Origin: Vicinamibacteria bacterium
Lineage (GTDB): Bacteria; Acidobacteriota; Vicinamibacteria; Fen-336; JAGNNV01
Length of the DNA: 11,454 nt
Reading direction: 5' to 3'
Assembly: GCA_016650185.1 (NCBI GenBank)
Contig: JAENWE010000162.1
Coordinates: forward strand, 1-11,454
The translations under genes were made by a program, and so were the position numbers. Positions within the stretch are counted from its first letter, which is position 1. Every line of letters starts with the position of its first letter. Below the pieces are notes generated by a model. The model was not told the origin of the DNA and searched no databases. It saw nothing but the letters and a program-made list of their open reading frames with translations. Positions 1-7,600 of the stretch are shown piece by piece.

Positions 1-1310
1 AGATTGGCGGGCACGGTGAAGACATCAGCGAGATACATCTCCAGCGGGTTCGCCGTTTTCTCCCCCAGCTTGAAGGCGGGGGACGGCGTGGTGGGTGTGG
101 CGATGACGTCGCACGAGGTGAATGCCGTTTCGAAGTCGCGGCGAATCAGCGTACGGACCTTCTGCGCCCGAAGATAGTAGGCTTCGTAGTAACCCGAAGA
201 GAGGACGAACGTGCCCAGAATGATCCGGCGTTTGACCTCGGGTCCAAAGCCCTCGTCTCGAGTCTCCCCGTACATGTCCTTGAGGCTGGCGTGCGCCGCG
301 GGGGAATCGGCCCTCAGGCCGTAGCGGACGCCGTCAAATCGGGCGAGATTGGACGACGCCTCCGCCGTGGCCACGAGATAGTAGGTGGCGATGGCATAAG
401 GGGCGTTTGGCAGCGAGACCTCGACGATCTCGGCTCCATCCCCGCGAAGAGCGGCGAGCGTCTTCTCGAATTCGGCCATGGTTCCGGCCTCGACGCCCGT
501 TTTCAAGAAGTCGCGAGGCACGCCGATTCTCAGACCCTTCGTGGGCTCTGCCTTGGCCGCCCGGTAGTCGTCGACCGGCTGTGGGCTGCTCGTTGCATCA
601 TGCGGATCCTGTCCAGCGATGATCGAAAGGGCCAGGGCCGCATCGTCGCACGAGGTGGTCAAAGGACCGATCTGGTCCAGGGACGACGCAAAGGCGACGA
701 GGCCGTACCGGCTGACCCGTCCGTAGGTGGGCTTCAGGCCCACCACTCCGCAAAACGCCGCCGGCTGGCGAATCGAACCGCCCGTATCCGATCCCAGAGC
801 CATGGCCGCGAAGCCGGCGGCCACCGCCGCCGCGGAGCCTCCCGAGGAACCTCCGGGGACCCGGCTCAAATCCCAGGGATTCCGGACCGGCCCGAAGGCG
901 CTGTTCTCATTCGATGAGCCCATGGCGAACTCATCCATGTTGAGTTTGCCAATGACGATGGCGCCCGCGGCTTTGAGTCTCTTGATGGCGGTTGCTTCGT
1001 AGGGCGGCGCGAATTCCTTGAGGATCTTCGAGCCGCAGGTGGTGGGTAGGCCAAAGACATGCATGACGTCCTTGATCGCGATGGGCACACCGCCCAGCGC
1101 GCCGGAGTCTTCGCCCCGGGCCAGTCGCCTGTCGACGGCCCGGGCCTGGGCGCGGGCGTCGTCATCGCCCCTCGCCAGAAAGGCTCCGATGGCTCCGTCC
1201 TTCTCGGTCACGCGCGCGAGATGAGCGTCCACGACTTCAAGCGCCGATACTTCTCGGCCTTTGATTGCGCCCGCGAGTTCGGCCACGCCCATCGAGGTGA
1301 GCGCGTTCAT
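1..1310 (-). CDS. gatA: Glutamyl/aspartyl-tRNA(Gln/Asn) amidotransferase subunit A, 3' end cut by window edge
   Basis: GatA is the glutaminase subunit of GatCAB. It releases ammonia from glutamine, which the complex uses to convert Glu-tRNA(Gln) or Asp-tRNA(Asn) to the amidated form in the cytoplasm. 436 codons are visible from the ATG at 1310. The amidase-signature Ser-cisSer-Lys triad is intact: Lys80 in GVPIAIKD, Ser155 in PGGSSGGS and Ser179 in GSDTGGSIR, almost the numbering of the staphylococcal enzyme (79/154/178). The reading runs off the left edge in the segment MYLADVFTVPAN, so about 50 of the family's usual ~485 residues are missing. The start overlaps the gatC stop by 4 bases (ATGA), which implies translational coupling. 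A GGAGG abuts this ATG directly; an in-frame Met at residue 7 is a less likely start. gatB is not in the window, so it is either further left or elsewhere in the genome. Confidence 0.97.
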   Translation of the reverse strand, partial: MNALTSMGVAELAGAIKGREVSALEVVDAHLARVTEKDGAIGAFLARGDDDARAQARAVDRRLARGEDSGALGGVPIAIKDVMHVFGLPTTCGSKILKEFAPPYEATAIKRLKAAGAIVIGKLNMDEFAMGSSNENSAFGPVRNPWDLSRVPGGSSGGSAAAVAAGFAAMALGSDTGGSIRQPAAFCGVVGLKPTYGRVSRYGLVAFASSLDQIGPLTTSCDDAALALSIIAGQDPHDATSSPQPVDDYRAAKAEPTKGLRIGVPRDFLKTGVEAGTMAEFEKTLAALRGDGAEIVEVSLPNAPYAIATYYLVATAEASSNLARFDGVRYGLRADSPAAHASLKDMYGETRDEGFGPEVKRRIILGTFVLSSGYYEAYYLRAQKVRTLIRRDFETAFTSCDVIATPTTPSPAFKLGEKTANPLEMYLADVFTVPAN

Positions 1311-1597
1311 CCTCCGATCACCTGAGGCACGCGGAAAAGGCCGCCCTCTTGATCCGGGGCGTTCTGCAGCGCCTGGTCCCGGGTCAGATCGTGTTTCGGC
1401 TCATCCGGTCGGAACCGCTCGCCCTCGGTGGGGTGACTCATGGGCGGCACGCCTTCCAGGTTGATGCTCTCGAGCGATTCGGCGTACTTGAGGATATCGC
1501 GAAGGTCGTGGGCGAGCGCCGTGGTTTCCTCTTTCGAAAGAGAAAGGCGGGCCAGGGTGGCGATGTGGGTCACGAGTTTGTCTTGGATCTCAACCAT
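1307..1597 (-). CDS. gatC: Glutamyl/aspartyl-tRNA(Gln/Asn) amidotransferase subunit C
   Basis: GatC is the small subunit that wraps around and stabilises the GatA-GatB interface. The 96-residue product has the family pattern in order: HIATLARLSLSKEE near the N-terminus, an IL-x-YAE-x-L helix, GVPPMSHP, then RPDEP and QALQNAPDQEGGLFRVPQVI at the C-terminus. Length is normal (about 95-100 residues). The open frame continues 47 codons further upstream to 1738, but that stretch is Arg-rich, lies over the oppositely oriented DUF2752 gene and has no family similarity, so I chose the ATG at 1597 (MVEIQDKL). A second in-frame ATG at 1624 would add nine residues. The Shine-Dalgarno sequence is poor; a -10-like TATAGT sits 12 bases before the chosen ATG. 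It is the first gene of a gatC-gatA unit. Confidence 0.95.
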   Translation of the reverse strand: MVEIQDKLVTHIATLARLSLSKEETTALAHDLRDILKYAESLESINLEGVPPMSHPTEGERFRPDEPKHDLTRDQALQNAPDQEGGLFRVPQVIGG

Positions 1598-1609
1598 AAG
1601 AGCCCGCGT

Positions 1610-1615
1610 ACTATA
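1610..1615 (-). promoter_or_regulatory. Candidate -10 element for gatCA
   Basis: Reading the minus strand, TATAGT (5 of 6 matches to TATAAT) ends 12 bases before the gatC ATG at 1597. A start about 6-7 bases downstream would give a very short leader, in keeping with the poor ribosome binding site. The -35 position, 17 bases upstream, reads GGGACC or similar and is weak. If used, the core promoter would overlap the start of the divergent DUF2752 gene. This is pattern matching only. Confidence 0.2.
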
Positions 1616-1622
1616 GCGGCCC

Positions 1623-2051
1623 ATGGTTTCCCGGTCCCTTCGGATCTCCCTGGTCTTGAGCGATGGTCCTCGAGCTCTCACCGGCCCCATGACCCTCGGA
1701 GGCCTGGTACTCCTTGCTTGTGCGATCACCAAGGTCACCGGCCTCGACCAGGCGGGGGTCTCTTTCTGCTACTTCAAAGCCCTGACCGGCCATGCCTGTC
1801 TCACCTGCGGAACCACCAGAGCCCTCGGGCATCTCTCCCGATTCGACCTGTCCAGCGCTTTCGCCATACAACCGCTGGTAACCGTCGGTGCGCTCGGGAT
1901 GATGATCTGGGGCGCCGTGGATGCGCTGCTGCTGCTCGGGGGCCGGCGCACTCTTGTTTGCGTGGAAGGTCGAGCCCCGAAGCTGGTGCTGGTAGTGATT
2001 GTGTTTCTGGCCGCGCTCAACTGGACTTACCTTCTGGCGACTGGTGTTTAG
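1623..2051 (+). CDS. DUF2752 family membrane protein
   Basis: This 142-residue integral membrane protein has the DUF2752 signature: CYFKALTGHACLTCGTTRA, then SAFAIQPL. In this family a Cys-x2-Cys-Gly-x-Thr-Arg block sits between the first two membrane helices. I see about three hydrophobic segments: near residues 23-38, 83-102 and 119-136. The molecular function is unknown. The conserved cysteine pair could bind metal or be redox-active, but nothing here proves it. The ATG at 1623 has no clear ribosome binding site; an alternative ATG at 1689 (MTLGGLVLL) would give 120 residues, keep the core and leave a roomier intergenic region. It diverges from gatC and converges on lipB, so it is probably monocistronic. 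Confidence 0.85.
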   Translation: MVSRSLRISLVLSDGPRALTGPMTLGGLVLLACAITKVTGLDQAGVSFCYFKALTGHACLTCGTTRALGHLSRFDLSSAFAIQPLVTVGALGMMIWGAVDALLLLGGRRTLVCVEGRAPKLVLVVIVFLAALNWTYLLATGV

Positions 2052-2076
2052 ACCGCAGCAGCGTCCCTCCCGAGTC

Positions 2077-2094
2077 GTCGCGACCCCCCGCGAC
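2077..2094. terminator. GC-rich hairpin between convergent DUF2752 and lipB genes
   Basis: GTCGCG (2077-2082) and CGCGAC (2089-2094) form a perfect 6-bp stem around the loop ACCCCC. The hairpin sits 25 bases after the DUF2752 stop and about 45 bases beyond the lipB stop, in the 89-base gap between the two convergent genes, where a bidirectional terminator is expected. There is no U-tract on either side, so it is not a textbook intrinsic terminator. Nothing else in the gap looks functional. Confidence 0.35.
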
Positions 2095-2140
2095 CGAAGT
2101 CAGCGAGATCGCTTCAGTGCGAGACGAGCGTCCAGGTCCC

Positions 2141-2803
2141 TTACGCTGACGGTTCGTACTCGAACACCTCCCGGAAACGGGCCTCCAGCCGTTCCTCGAC
2201 CTCGTCCTGATCGACCTCGGTTCCGAGCAGCGCCGCGAGGGAGGTGACGCCCTGATCCCTGAGACCGCAGGGAACGATCATGTCGAACCCGGACAGGTTT
2301 GTGTTCACGTTGAAGGCGAAGCCGTGGGACGTGACCCATCGGGAGATCCGCACGCCGATGGCTCCGATTTTGTTGTCGCCGACGAAGGCCCCGCTCTTGC
2401 CCGGGATGCGCCGCCCCACAAAGCCGTACTCGCCGCACACTCGGATCATCACTTCTTCGAGATCACGGACGTAACGATGGACGTCCCGCCGGTCTTCCGG
2501 GATCTCCATGATCGGATATCCAACCACCTGGCCGGGGCCGTGATAGGTCACGTCGCCGCCGCGACCCACTTCAAAAAGATCCACTCCCCGCGAGCGCAGG
2601 AGATCTTTTGAGATCAGGAGGTTCTCGGTCCGCGCATTGCGGCCCAGCGTAACTACAGCGTCGTGGGTCAGAAGGAGCAGGGTGTCGCAAACCGAGCCTC
2701 GCTTCCTTTCATCGACGAGCTGCTCCTGCAGAGCCAGGCCCGAGGCGTAGGAAACCCGGCCGAGGCGACGGACGGCGAGGGGAGAGCCGCGGCTCGGTCG
2801 GAT
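2141..2803 (-). CDS. lipB: Lipoyl(octanoyl) transferase LipB, start codon unclear
   Basis: LipB moves the octanoyl group from octanoyl-ACP to the lipoyl lysine of E2 and H proteins, the first step of endogenous lipoylation; LipA then inserts sulfur. Family blocks appear in order: AVRRLG, DTLLLLTHDAVVTLGRNA, VGRGGDVTYHGPGQ, the catalytic Lys in GDNKIGAIGVRISR, HGFAFNVNTNL and the catalytic Cys in IVPCGLRDQGVTSL. The fold is complete at the C-terminus (EYEPSA). The start is the problem. The frame is open back to the in-frame TAA of the upstream E2 gene (2834-2836), but it holds no ATG, GTG or TTG until GTG 2584, which lies inside the conserved core. The end given here (2803) is an in-frame ATC that would yield 220 residues, a normal size; ACG and CTG codons are other options. 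No Shine-Dalgarno is visible. The identity is firm and the start is not. It lies in the same direction as E2 and is probably co-transcribed. Confidence 0.9.
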   Translation of the reverse strand: MRPSRGSPLAVRRLGRVSYASGLALQEQLVDERKRGSVCDTLLLLTHDAVVTLGRNARTENLLISKDLLRSRGVDLFEVGRGGDVTYHGPGQVVGYPIMEIPEDRRDVHRYVRDLEEVMIRVCGEYGFVGRRIPGKSGAFVGDNKIGAIGVRISRWVTSHGFAFNVNTNLSGFDMIVPCGLRDQGVTSLAALLGTEVDQDEVEERLEARFREVFEYEPSA

Positions 2804-2833
2804 GTTCGGAGGCGCGGTCGACGGCGTGGCTCT

Positions 2834-4372
2834 TTATAGCGCCGACTCGTCGAAGTTCTGGAGGCCTTGTTTGAAGTGGGCCATGAACTTGTCGGCTTCC
2901 GATCCGTCGATGATGCGGTGGTCGAAGGTCAGGCAGAAGTAAGCCATGGTGCGGATTGCGATGGCGTCGTCTCGAACGACCGGGCGCTTCTCAATGGTGC
3001 CGACTCCCAGAATCGCCACTTGAGGCTGGCTGATGATGGGCGTGCCAAACAACGAACCGAACACTCCGGGGTTCGTGATCGTGAACGTCCCGCCCTGGAC
3101 CTCCTCGACTTTCAGTTTCTTGGTGCGGGCCCGTTCTCCAAGATCATTCACCATCCGGGCGAGGCCTAGGATGTTCTTCTCGTCAGCGGCCGGGATTACG
3201 GGCACGATCAGGCCCCAGTCGAGGGCCACCGCGATCCCGATATTGATATCCCGGCGGTACACGATGGAGTCACCTTCGACGCTCGCGTTGAGGATCCTGA
3301 AGGCCTTGAGCGCATCGGTCGCGGCCTTCACGATGAACGGGGTATACGTGAGGTTGACGTAGCTGCGCTCCTGATAGGCCTTCTTGTACTTGGTCCGAAG
3401 GGCCGCCACCTGGGTCATGTCGACTTCCCAGACCGTCGACACGTGGGCCGAGGTCCGCTTCGACATGACCATGTGGTCGGCGGTCTTCTTGCGGATGGGT
3501 GACATCGGCACCACGTCCACCCGGGAGTTGACCGACTTCACAACCGCGCCGGTATTCGCCGCGGCGGGCGCGCTCGGGGCGGCGATCGCGACCGTGGCCG
3601 AGCTGATGACGGGCACCGGCGGCGGAACCGCGGCGGGAACCCGGGGCACTGGCGGCGGAGCGATCGCGGGAACCCGGGGCGGCACGGGTGGAGCGGCCGC
3701 CGCAACAGGCGGAAGGAATATGGGCGCTGGTTGGGTTGGCGGGGGCGGGGGAACGGCGGCGACCGGCGGCGCATGAGGCGCAGGAGCATCCTGGGGAAGG
3801 GCCGCGCCTTTCCGGTTCTCCACGTAGGACAAGATGTCTTCCCGCGTGACCCGACCGCCCAGACCAGTGCCCGGCACCTCGTTGATATCGACTCCAAATT
3901 CGAGCGCGATCTTCCGCACGACCGGAGAACTCCGGGCCATGCGCAATTCGCCCGTGTTCATTCCCTCGCGAGCACGGTCTGAGTCGACGTTCGTCTCGGA
4001 AGGGAAGGGCGCGGCCACGGGCGGTGGAGGCGGAGGCGGGGGCGGAGCGGGCATCGTCTCCGCCACTGGGGCCGGTGGCGCGGAAGGCGGGGCCACGGGA
4101 GGTGTCGCCGCGGGAGCCGCCGTCGAAACCGCGGCGCCGGCGACGCCGATTCTGCCCACGACGGTACCGACCTCGACCGTAGTGCCGGGTTGAATCAGGA
4201 TCTCGGTGAGCACGCCCGCGATCGGCGCGGGGATTTCCGCGTCGACTTTGTCGGTGGAGATCTCGAAGAGCGGTTCATCCCGTTTGACCGCGTCGCCGAC
4301 CTTCTTGAGCCACTTGGTGACAGTGCCCTCCGCGATGGATTCGCCCATCTGCGGCATGATCACGTCGGTCAT
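2834..4372 (-). CDS. sucB: 2-oxoacid dehydrogenase E2 (dihydrolipoyl acyltransferase, probably 2-oxoglutarate type)
   Basis: E2 is the core acyltransferase of a 2-oxoacid dehydrogenase complex. It takes the acyl group from E1 on a swinging lipoyl arm and passes it to CoA. The 512 residues divide into one lipoyl domain (about 2-76, lipoyl Lys42 in EISTDKVDAEIPAP), a Pro/Ala linker (77-141, with a run of ten prolines), an E1/E3-binding domain (about 142-188, with RMARSSPVVRKIA and GTGLGGRVTREDIL), a second linker of about 94 residues, and the catalytic domain (about 284-512) with the active-site motif DHRIIDG (His485, Asp489). The start is good: GAGGT lies 5 bases before the ATG. GTFTITNPGVFGSL and TPIISQPQVAILG resemble succinyl-type E2, but branched-chain specificity cannot be excluded, so the symbol is tentative. 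No E1 or E3 gene is in the window. lipB follows directly. Confidence 0.93.
   Translation of the reverse strand: MTDVIMPQMGESIAEGTVTKWLKKVGDAVKRDEPLFEISTDKVDAEIPAPIAGVLTEILIQPGTTVEVGTVVGRIGVAGAAVSTAAPAATPPVAPPSAPPAPVAETMPAPPPPPPPPPVAAPFPSETNVDSDRAREGMNTGELRMARSSPVVRKIALEFGVDINEVPGTGLGGRVTREDILSYVENRKGAALPQDAPAPHAPPVAAVPPPPPTQPAPIFLPPVAAAAPPVPPRVPAIAPPPVPRVPAAVPPPVPVISSATVAIAAPSAPAAANTGAVVKSVNSRVDVVPMSPIRKKTADHMVMSKRTSAHVSTVWEVDMTQVAALRTKYKKAYQERSYVNLTYTPFIVKAATDALKAFRILNASVEGDSIVYRRDINIGIAVALDWGLIVPVIPAADEKNILGLARMVNDLGERARTKKLKVEEVQGGTFTITNPGVFGSLFGTPIISQPQVAILGVGTIEKRPVVRDDAIAIRTMAYFCLTFDHRIIDGSEADKFMAHFKQGLQNFDESAL
3633..3698. repeat. Two tandem 33-base units in the E2 linker
   Basis: The 15-mer GCGGGAACCCGGGGC occurs at 3633-3647 and again, unchanged, at 3666-3680, giving a 33-base (11-codon) period. 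The units encode the Pro/Val/Ala-rich stretch PPPVPRVPAAV-like in the second E2 linker. The repeat stays in frame, so its length can vary without breaking the gene. It is an internal coding repeat, not a separate element. Confidence 0.7.
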
Positions 4373-4376
4373 TGTT

Positions 4377-4381
4377 ACCTC
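4377..4381 (-). promoter_or_regulatory. Ribosome binding site of the E2 gene
   Basis: On the minus strand GAGGT is followed by AACA and then the ATG at 4372. It is one of the few clear Shine-Dalgarno sequences in this window and fixes the E2 start just before the lipoyl domain. Confidence 0.6.
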
Positions 4382-4479
4382 ACACGGAATAAAGAAGGGC
4401 GCGGCCAGATCGAAAACTGAAGCCTTGAAGCGCCGTTCGGAATCGAACTCATAGTCTAGCCGGAACCGCTGAGTGTCCC

Positions 4480-4593
4480 TCAGTACTCGGCGAGAGCACG
4501 GAGGGCGTCGGCGATCTTCGAAGCGTTTGGCAGGAAGAGCTCAATCAACTGGTCTCGGCTGAGGCGGTCTGCCGAAGGCTTGTCCGAGGTCAC
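4480..4593 (-). CDS. Possible small hypothetical protein (37 aa)
   Basis: A short open frame fills part of the 249-base gap between the sensor stop and the E2 start. From the GTG at 4593 it reads MTSDKPSADRLSRDQL, then IELFLPNASKIADALRALAEY, an amphipathic, well-composed sequence with Asp/Glu/Leu content unlike the Arg/Pro-rich shadow frames around it. An in-frame GTG at 4620, overlapping the end of the sensor gene region, would give 46 residues. I know no family for it and see no clear ribosome binding site. It could be a real small protein translated after the sensor, or the worn-down tail of a lost gene. Evidence is composition and position only. Confidence 0.3.
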   Translation of the reverse strand: MTSDKPSADRLSRDQLIELFLPNASKIADALRALAEY

Positions 4594-4621
4594 GTCACCA
4601 AGGATTCTAGCCGCTCGCACC

Positions 4622-7600
4622 TCACTCTGACAGAGGCGGCCCTTCCAGAACCTCGACGGACACCGCCCCTTTCTCCAGATTCTCGAGGACCTCGTTCTTC
4701 CAGATATCTCCTGGAACCGGGGCGCTGCTGAGTGGCGAGATGCCGACCGCCCGATTGCGGCCGGTCTGCTTGGCGCGGTACAGGGCCAGATCGGCCAGTT
4801 CAATCACCGCGTCGAGCGGTACCGTCGTGGGGTTGTCGACGTAGAAGGGGTAGCTGGCGAAGCCGACAGAGCACGTCTTCGGAAGGCGTCCGCCGTCGCC
4901 AATCTCGAAAGGGTCCTTTCCCATCGAGCGGACGATTCGATTCGCGATCTCGTTGCGGGGAAGTTGGGAAGCGCCCCGGGCCACGATCAGGAACTCTTCG
5001 CCACCCCACCTGAAGATGAGGTCGGATGTGCGCGTGGCAATCTTGAGGCGGCTCGCGGTCTGGCGAAGCACCGCGTCGCCGGCGGCGTGACCGTGGGTGT
5101 CGTTGACCTGCTTGAAGTGATCCAGATCGACCAGGAACAAGTGAAGGGCCGGCGATTCCGGGCGGCCGGCCAGAGAGACCTCGCTCTCGATCACTTCCGC
5201 GAAGTAGCGACGATTTCGCAAGCCGGTCAGGGGATCGGTAAAGGAGGCCTCGCGCAGTTCCGAGGTCTTCTGGTCGACGATGGTCTCCAGTTCGCGCTGC
5301 CGCTTGCGCAGGGATCGGGTGCGGAGACTCAGAGCCCCGTAGAACAGACCGAGGAGCGCCACGACCCCGAGCATGATGGCCAGAGGTTTTCGGTACCAGG
5401 GGGTCATGACCACGAAGGAGAACCCGGCCTCCTTGCCGATGCGGCCGTAGACATCGCGGGTCTCGACTCGAAAACGGTAGGCGCCCGGGCCCAGATTTGT
5501 GTAGTCCTTCAAGCTCTCGGCGGTCCAGAGAGACCAGTCGGTATCCTGCCCGTCGAGCCGGAAGCGGAACCGGTTGCGTGACGGATCGTCGAGACTGGAC
5601 GAGGCCACCTCGAACCGGACGGAGGAGAGATGAGGCAAGTCCGCTTCGAGAGACGCGTTGGCGCCGCCGGCAAAAAGTTCAGTCTGGTTCGACTGGACAC
5701 GCCGCACGAGCGCAGAGGTCGTGACCGTGGCTTGCTCGTCCGTCGATGGGTTGAATCGGTACGCGCCGTCGTCGGTGCCGACCCAGACTTCGGTATCGGA
5801 GACCTCGAGAAAGTCGAGAATCCGGCTGCCCGCGGGCGTTCGCAGCAGAGAGGTTCTCCGGATAGCGAGTTCTCCCCCGGTCTTTTCCCGAATGAGCCGG
5901 ATGGGTCTTTTGGCCGACGCCACCCAATAGCCGCCGTCTTTGGCGTCTTCGATTCGAAACGCCCCCACTCCAGCTCCCAGGGAAAGTGCAAACAACGTAT
6001 CCGGCACGAGGCGACCCGCTTTGGGGCGGAGGATGGCGGTTCCCGTCCCGATCCGAACGCCCCCCTTCAATGGCGCCACTTCAGCGAATCCTGGCGCGAT
6101 GCCTTCCTCCTCGCCAAAGACCTGCAGGTCCGTGAGTTCCAGCATTGCTTCTCGTCGGATGGGCACTCCGGAAAGCACGCGTCCGGTGACCAGGGAGATC
6201 CAAAGACGGCCATCGCTGTCCTCGGCCACGCTTGTCGCCTCGACTCCCGAAAGGCCCTCGGAATCTCGTTCCGCGAGAGAAAGGGTCAGAGGCGAGTCCG
6301 CCAGCCAGCGCTTGCCCTGCCGCACCAGGCCCGCCGCGCCGGTCTGGGTGGCCGCCCAGAGCCGATCAGCGTCCCTCGATGTCGAGAGCCCTCGGGCCCG
6401 TCCGGAGCGAATGAGCCGGGCGCCGGTGTCGCTGATCTCATAGATCCCGTCCGCGGTGGCGGCCAGGAGACCGCCCGCGGACAGCAGGGCGAACGACTGC
6501 TTGGAAAGCGCGGCCACCGGCTCGAAGCCGGGTCGGCAGGACATCCGGAACACGCCCTGCGAGGTCGCCGCGTAGATCGAGCCCCGATGTTGCTCGATGG
6601 ACTCGACCAGACCCGGAAGGCCGAGGCGTGCGTCGAAGTTCTCGACCGAACTCGGGAGCAGGAGGTGGGCCGCTCCGCCGCTGGTCCCGATCCACAATGA
6701 ACCTTTGCTTGTGCCCAGGGTGAGGATGGCATTGTCGGGCAGACCGGTATCTCGGTCCATTCGCAGGCGCAGACCGCCCGCGCGGTCAAGCAAAAACAGT
6801 CCCCTTCGAAGCGTTCCCACCGCGATCTGCCCGTCGTCAAGCTTCCGGACAGTGAGGATGTCGGCGGCGTTCAAATCAGATAAAGCTGAACCCAGTCGAT
6901 GAGACTGGCCGCGCTCCAGATCAAACTGGAAGATTCCCTCACCCTGCGTGCCCACGAGAAGCGAACCATCTTGCCCATCAGCGATCGCGGTGACGCGGGC
7001 GCTCCGAAACACCCCTCCGCCCGGGACGGCGACCTCCGCCCCATCGGACCCGACCACCACGAGGCCCAACCCGGAGTCGTGGGCGTAGAGGACTCCGTTG
7101 GCGAGACCGGCCGCAGAAAAGCGGCCCGCCGGAGACAAAGCGCGAACTTTCCCGTCCTGCACCGTGATCAGCTTCTCCCGCGATCTGAAGTACGCGATCC
7201 CCGAGGGTGTCACGAAGGTCTGCCAGACGTCCGAGAACGTCCGGTCCTCGGGAGGAAGGCGCGATTCGAATGGCTGATAGAGCAACTGACCGGTGGGATC
7301 CTCGACCACTTCGCCGAAGGTCCGGGCTCCGCCGGCGAAGATCCGACCGTCCGATCCCACCGCTACGGAGAACGCCACCGCCGAACGACCGAGGGGCATC
7401 AAGTGCCAGGACACTCCGTCATACCTCAGCAGCCCATAGTTGTTGCCCATGAGGACGAAGCCGCGAGGGTGAGGCGCCACGTCGAAGATCTGCGGGCCCA
7501 CGATGGCCCCCGCGGACTCTTCAATCTCTCGCGGCTTTAGCACGTTGACGAAAGGCGAGCCCGCGCAGGTCTCCGCGGCCCGGAGGACAGCAGGGCTTGC

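Noticed and set aside
291..917. 208-codon plus-strand frame at the left end
   Set aside because: Antisense to the gatA catalytic core and without any family similarity.
1349..2149. 266-codon plus-strand open frame over gatC and DUF2752
   Set aside because: It is antisense to gatC and out of frame with DUF2752, both of which have family signatures.
2784..2795. Perfect 12-base palindrome GAGCCGCGGCTC near the lipB start
   Set aside because: A short GC palindrome of this length is expected by chance in GC-rich sequence, and it has no spacing or repeat that suggests an operator.
2834..2836. Selenocysteine or pyrrolysine recoding at the E2 stop
   Set aside because: The codon is TAA, which is not used for either residue, and the E2 catalytic domain is already complete at this point.
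3384..3776. Gly/Thr/Ala-rich plus-strand open frame opposite the E2 linker
   Set aside because: It mirrors the Pro/Ala-rich linker codons; the low-complexity product is an artefact of antisense reading.
4478..4495. Small CTGAG-GGACA-CTCAG stem-loop after the small ORF
   Set aside because: The stem is only 5 bp, it includes the stop codon and no U-tract follows, so it is too weak to call a terminator.
5630..6700. 356-codon plus-strand open frame antisense to the sensor gene
   Set aside because: It is Arg/Pro/Gly-rich with no recognisable domain and lies wholly over a well-supported gene; high GC makes long antisense frames common.
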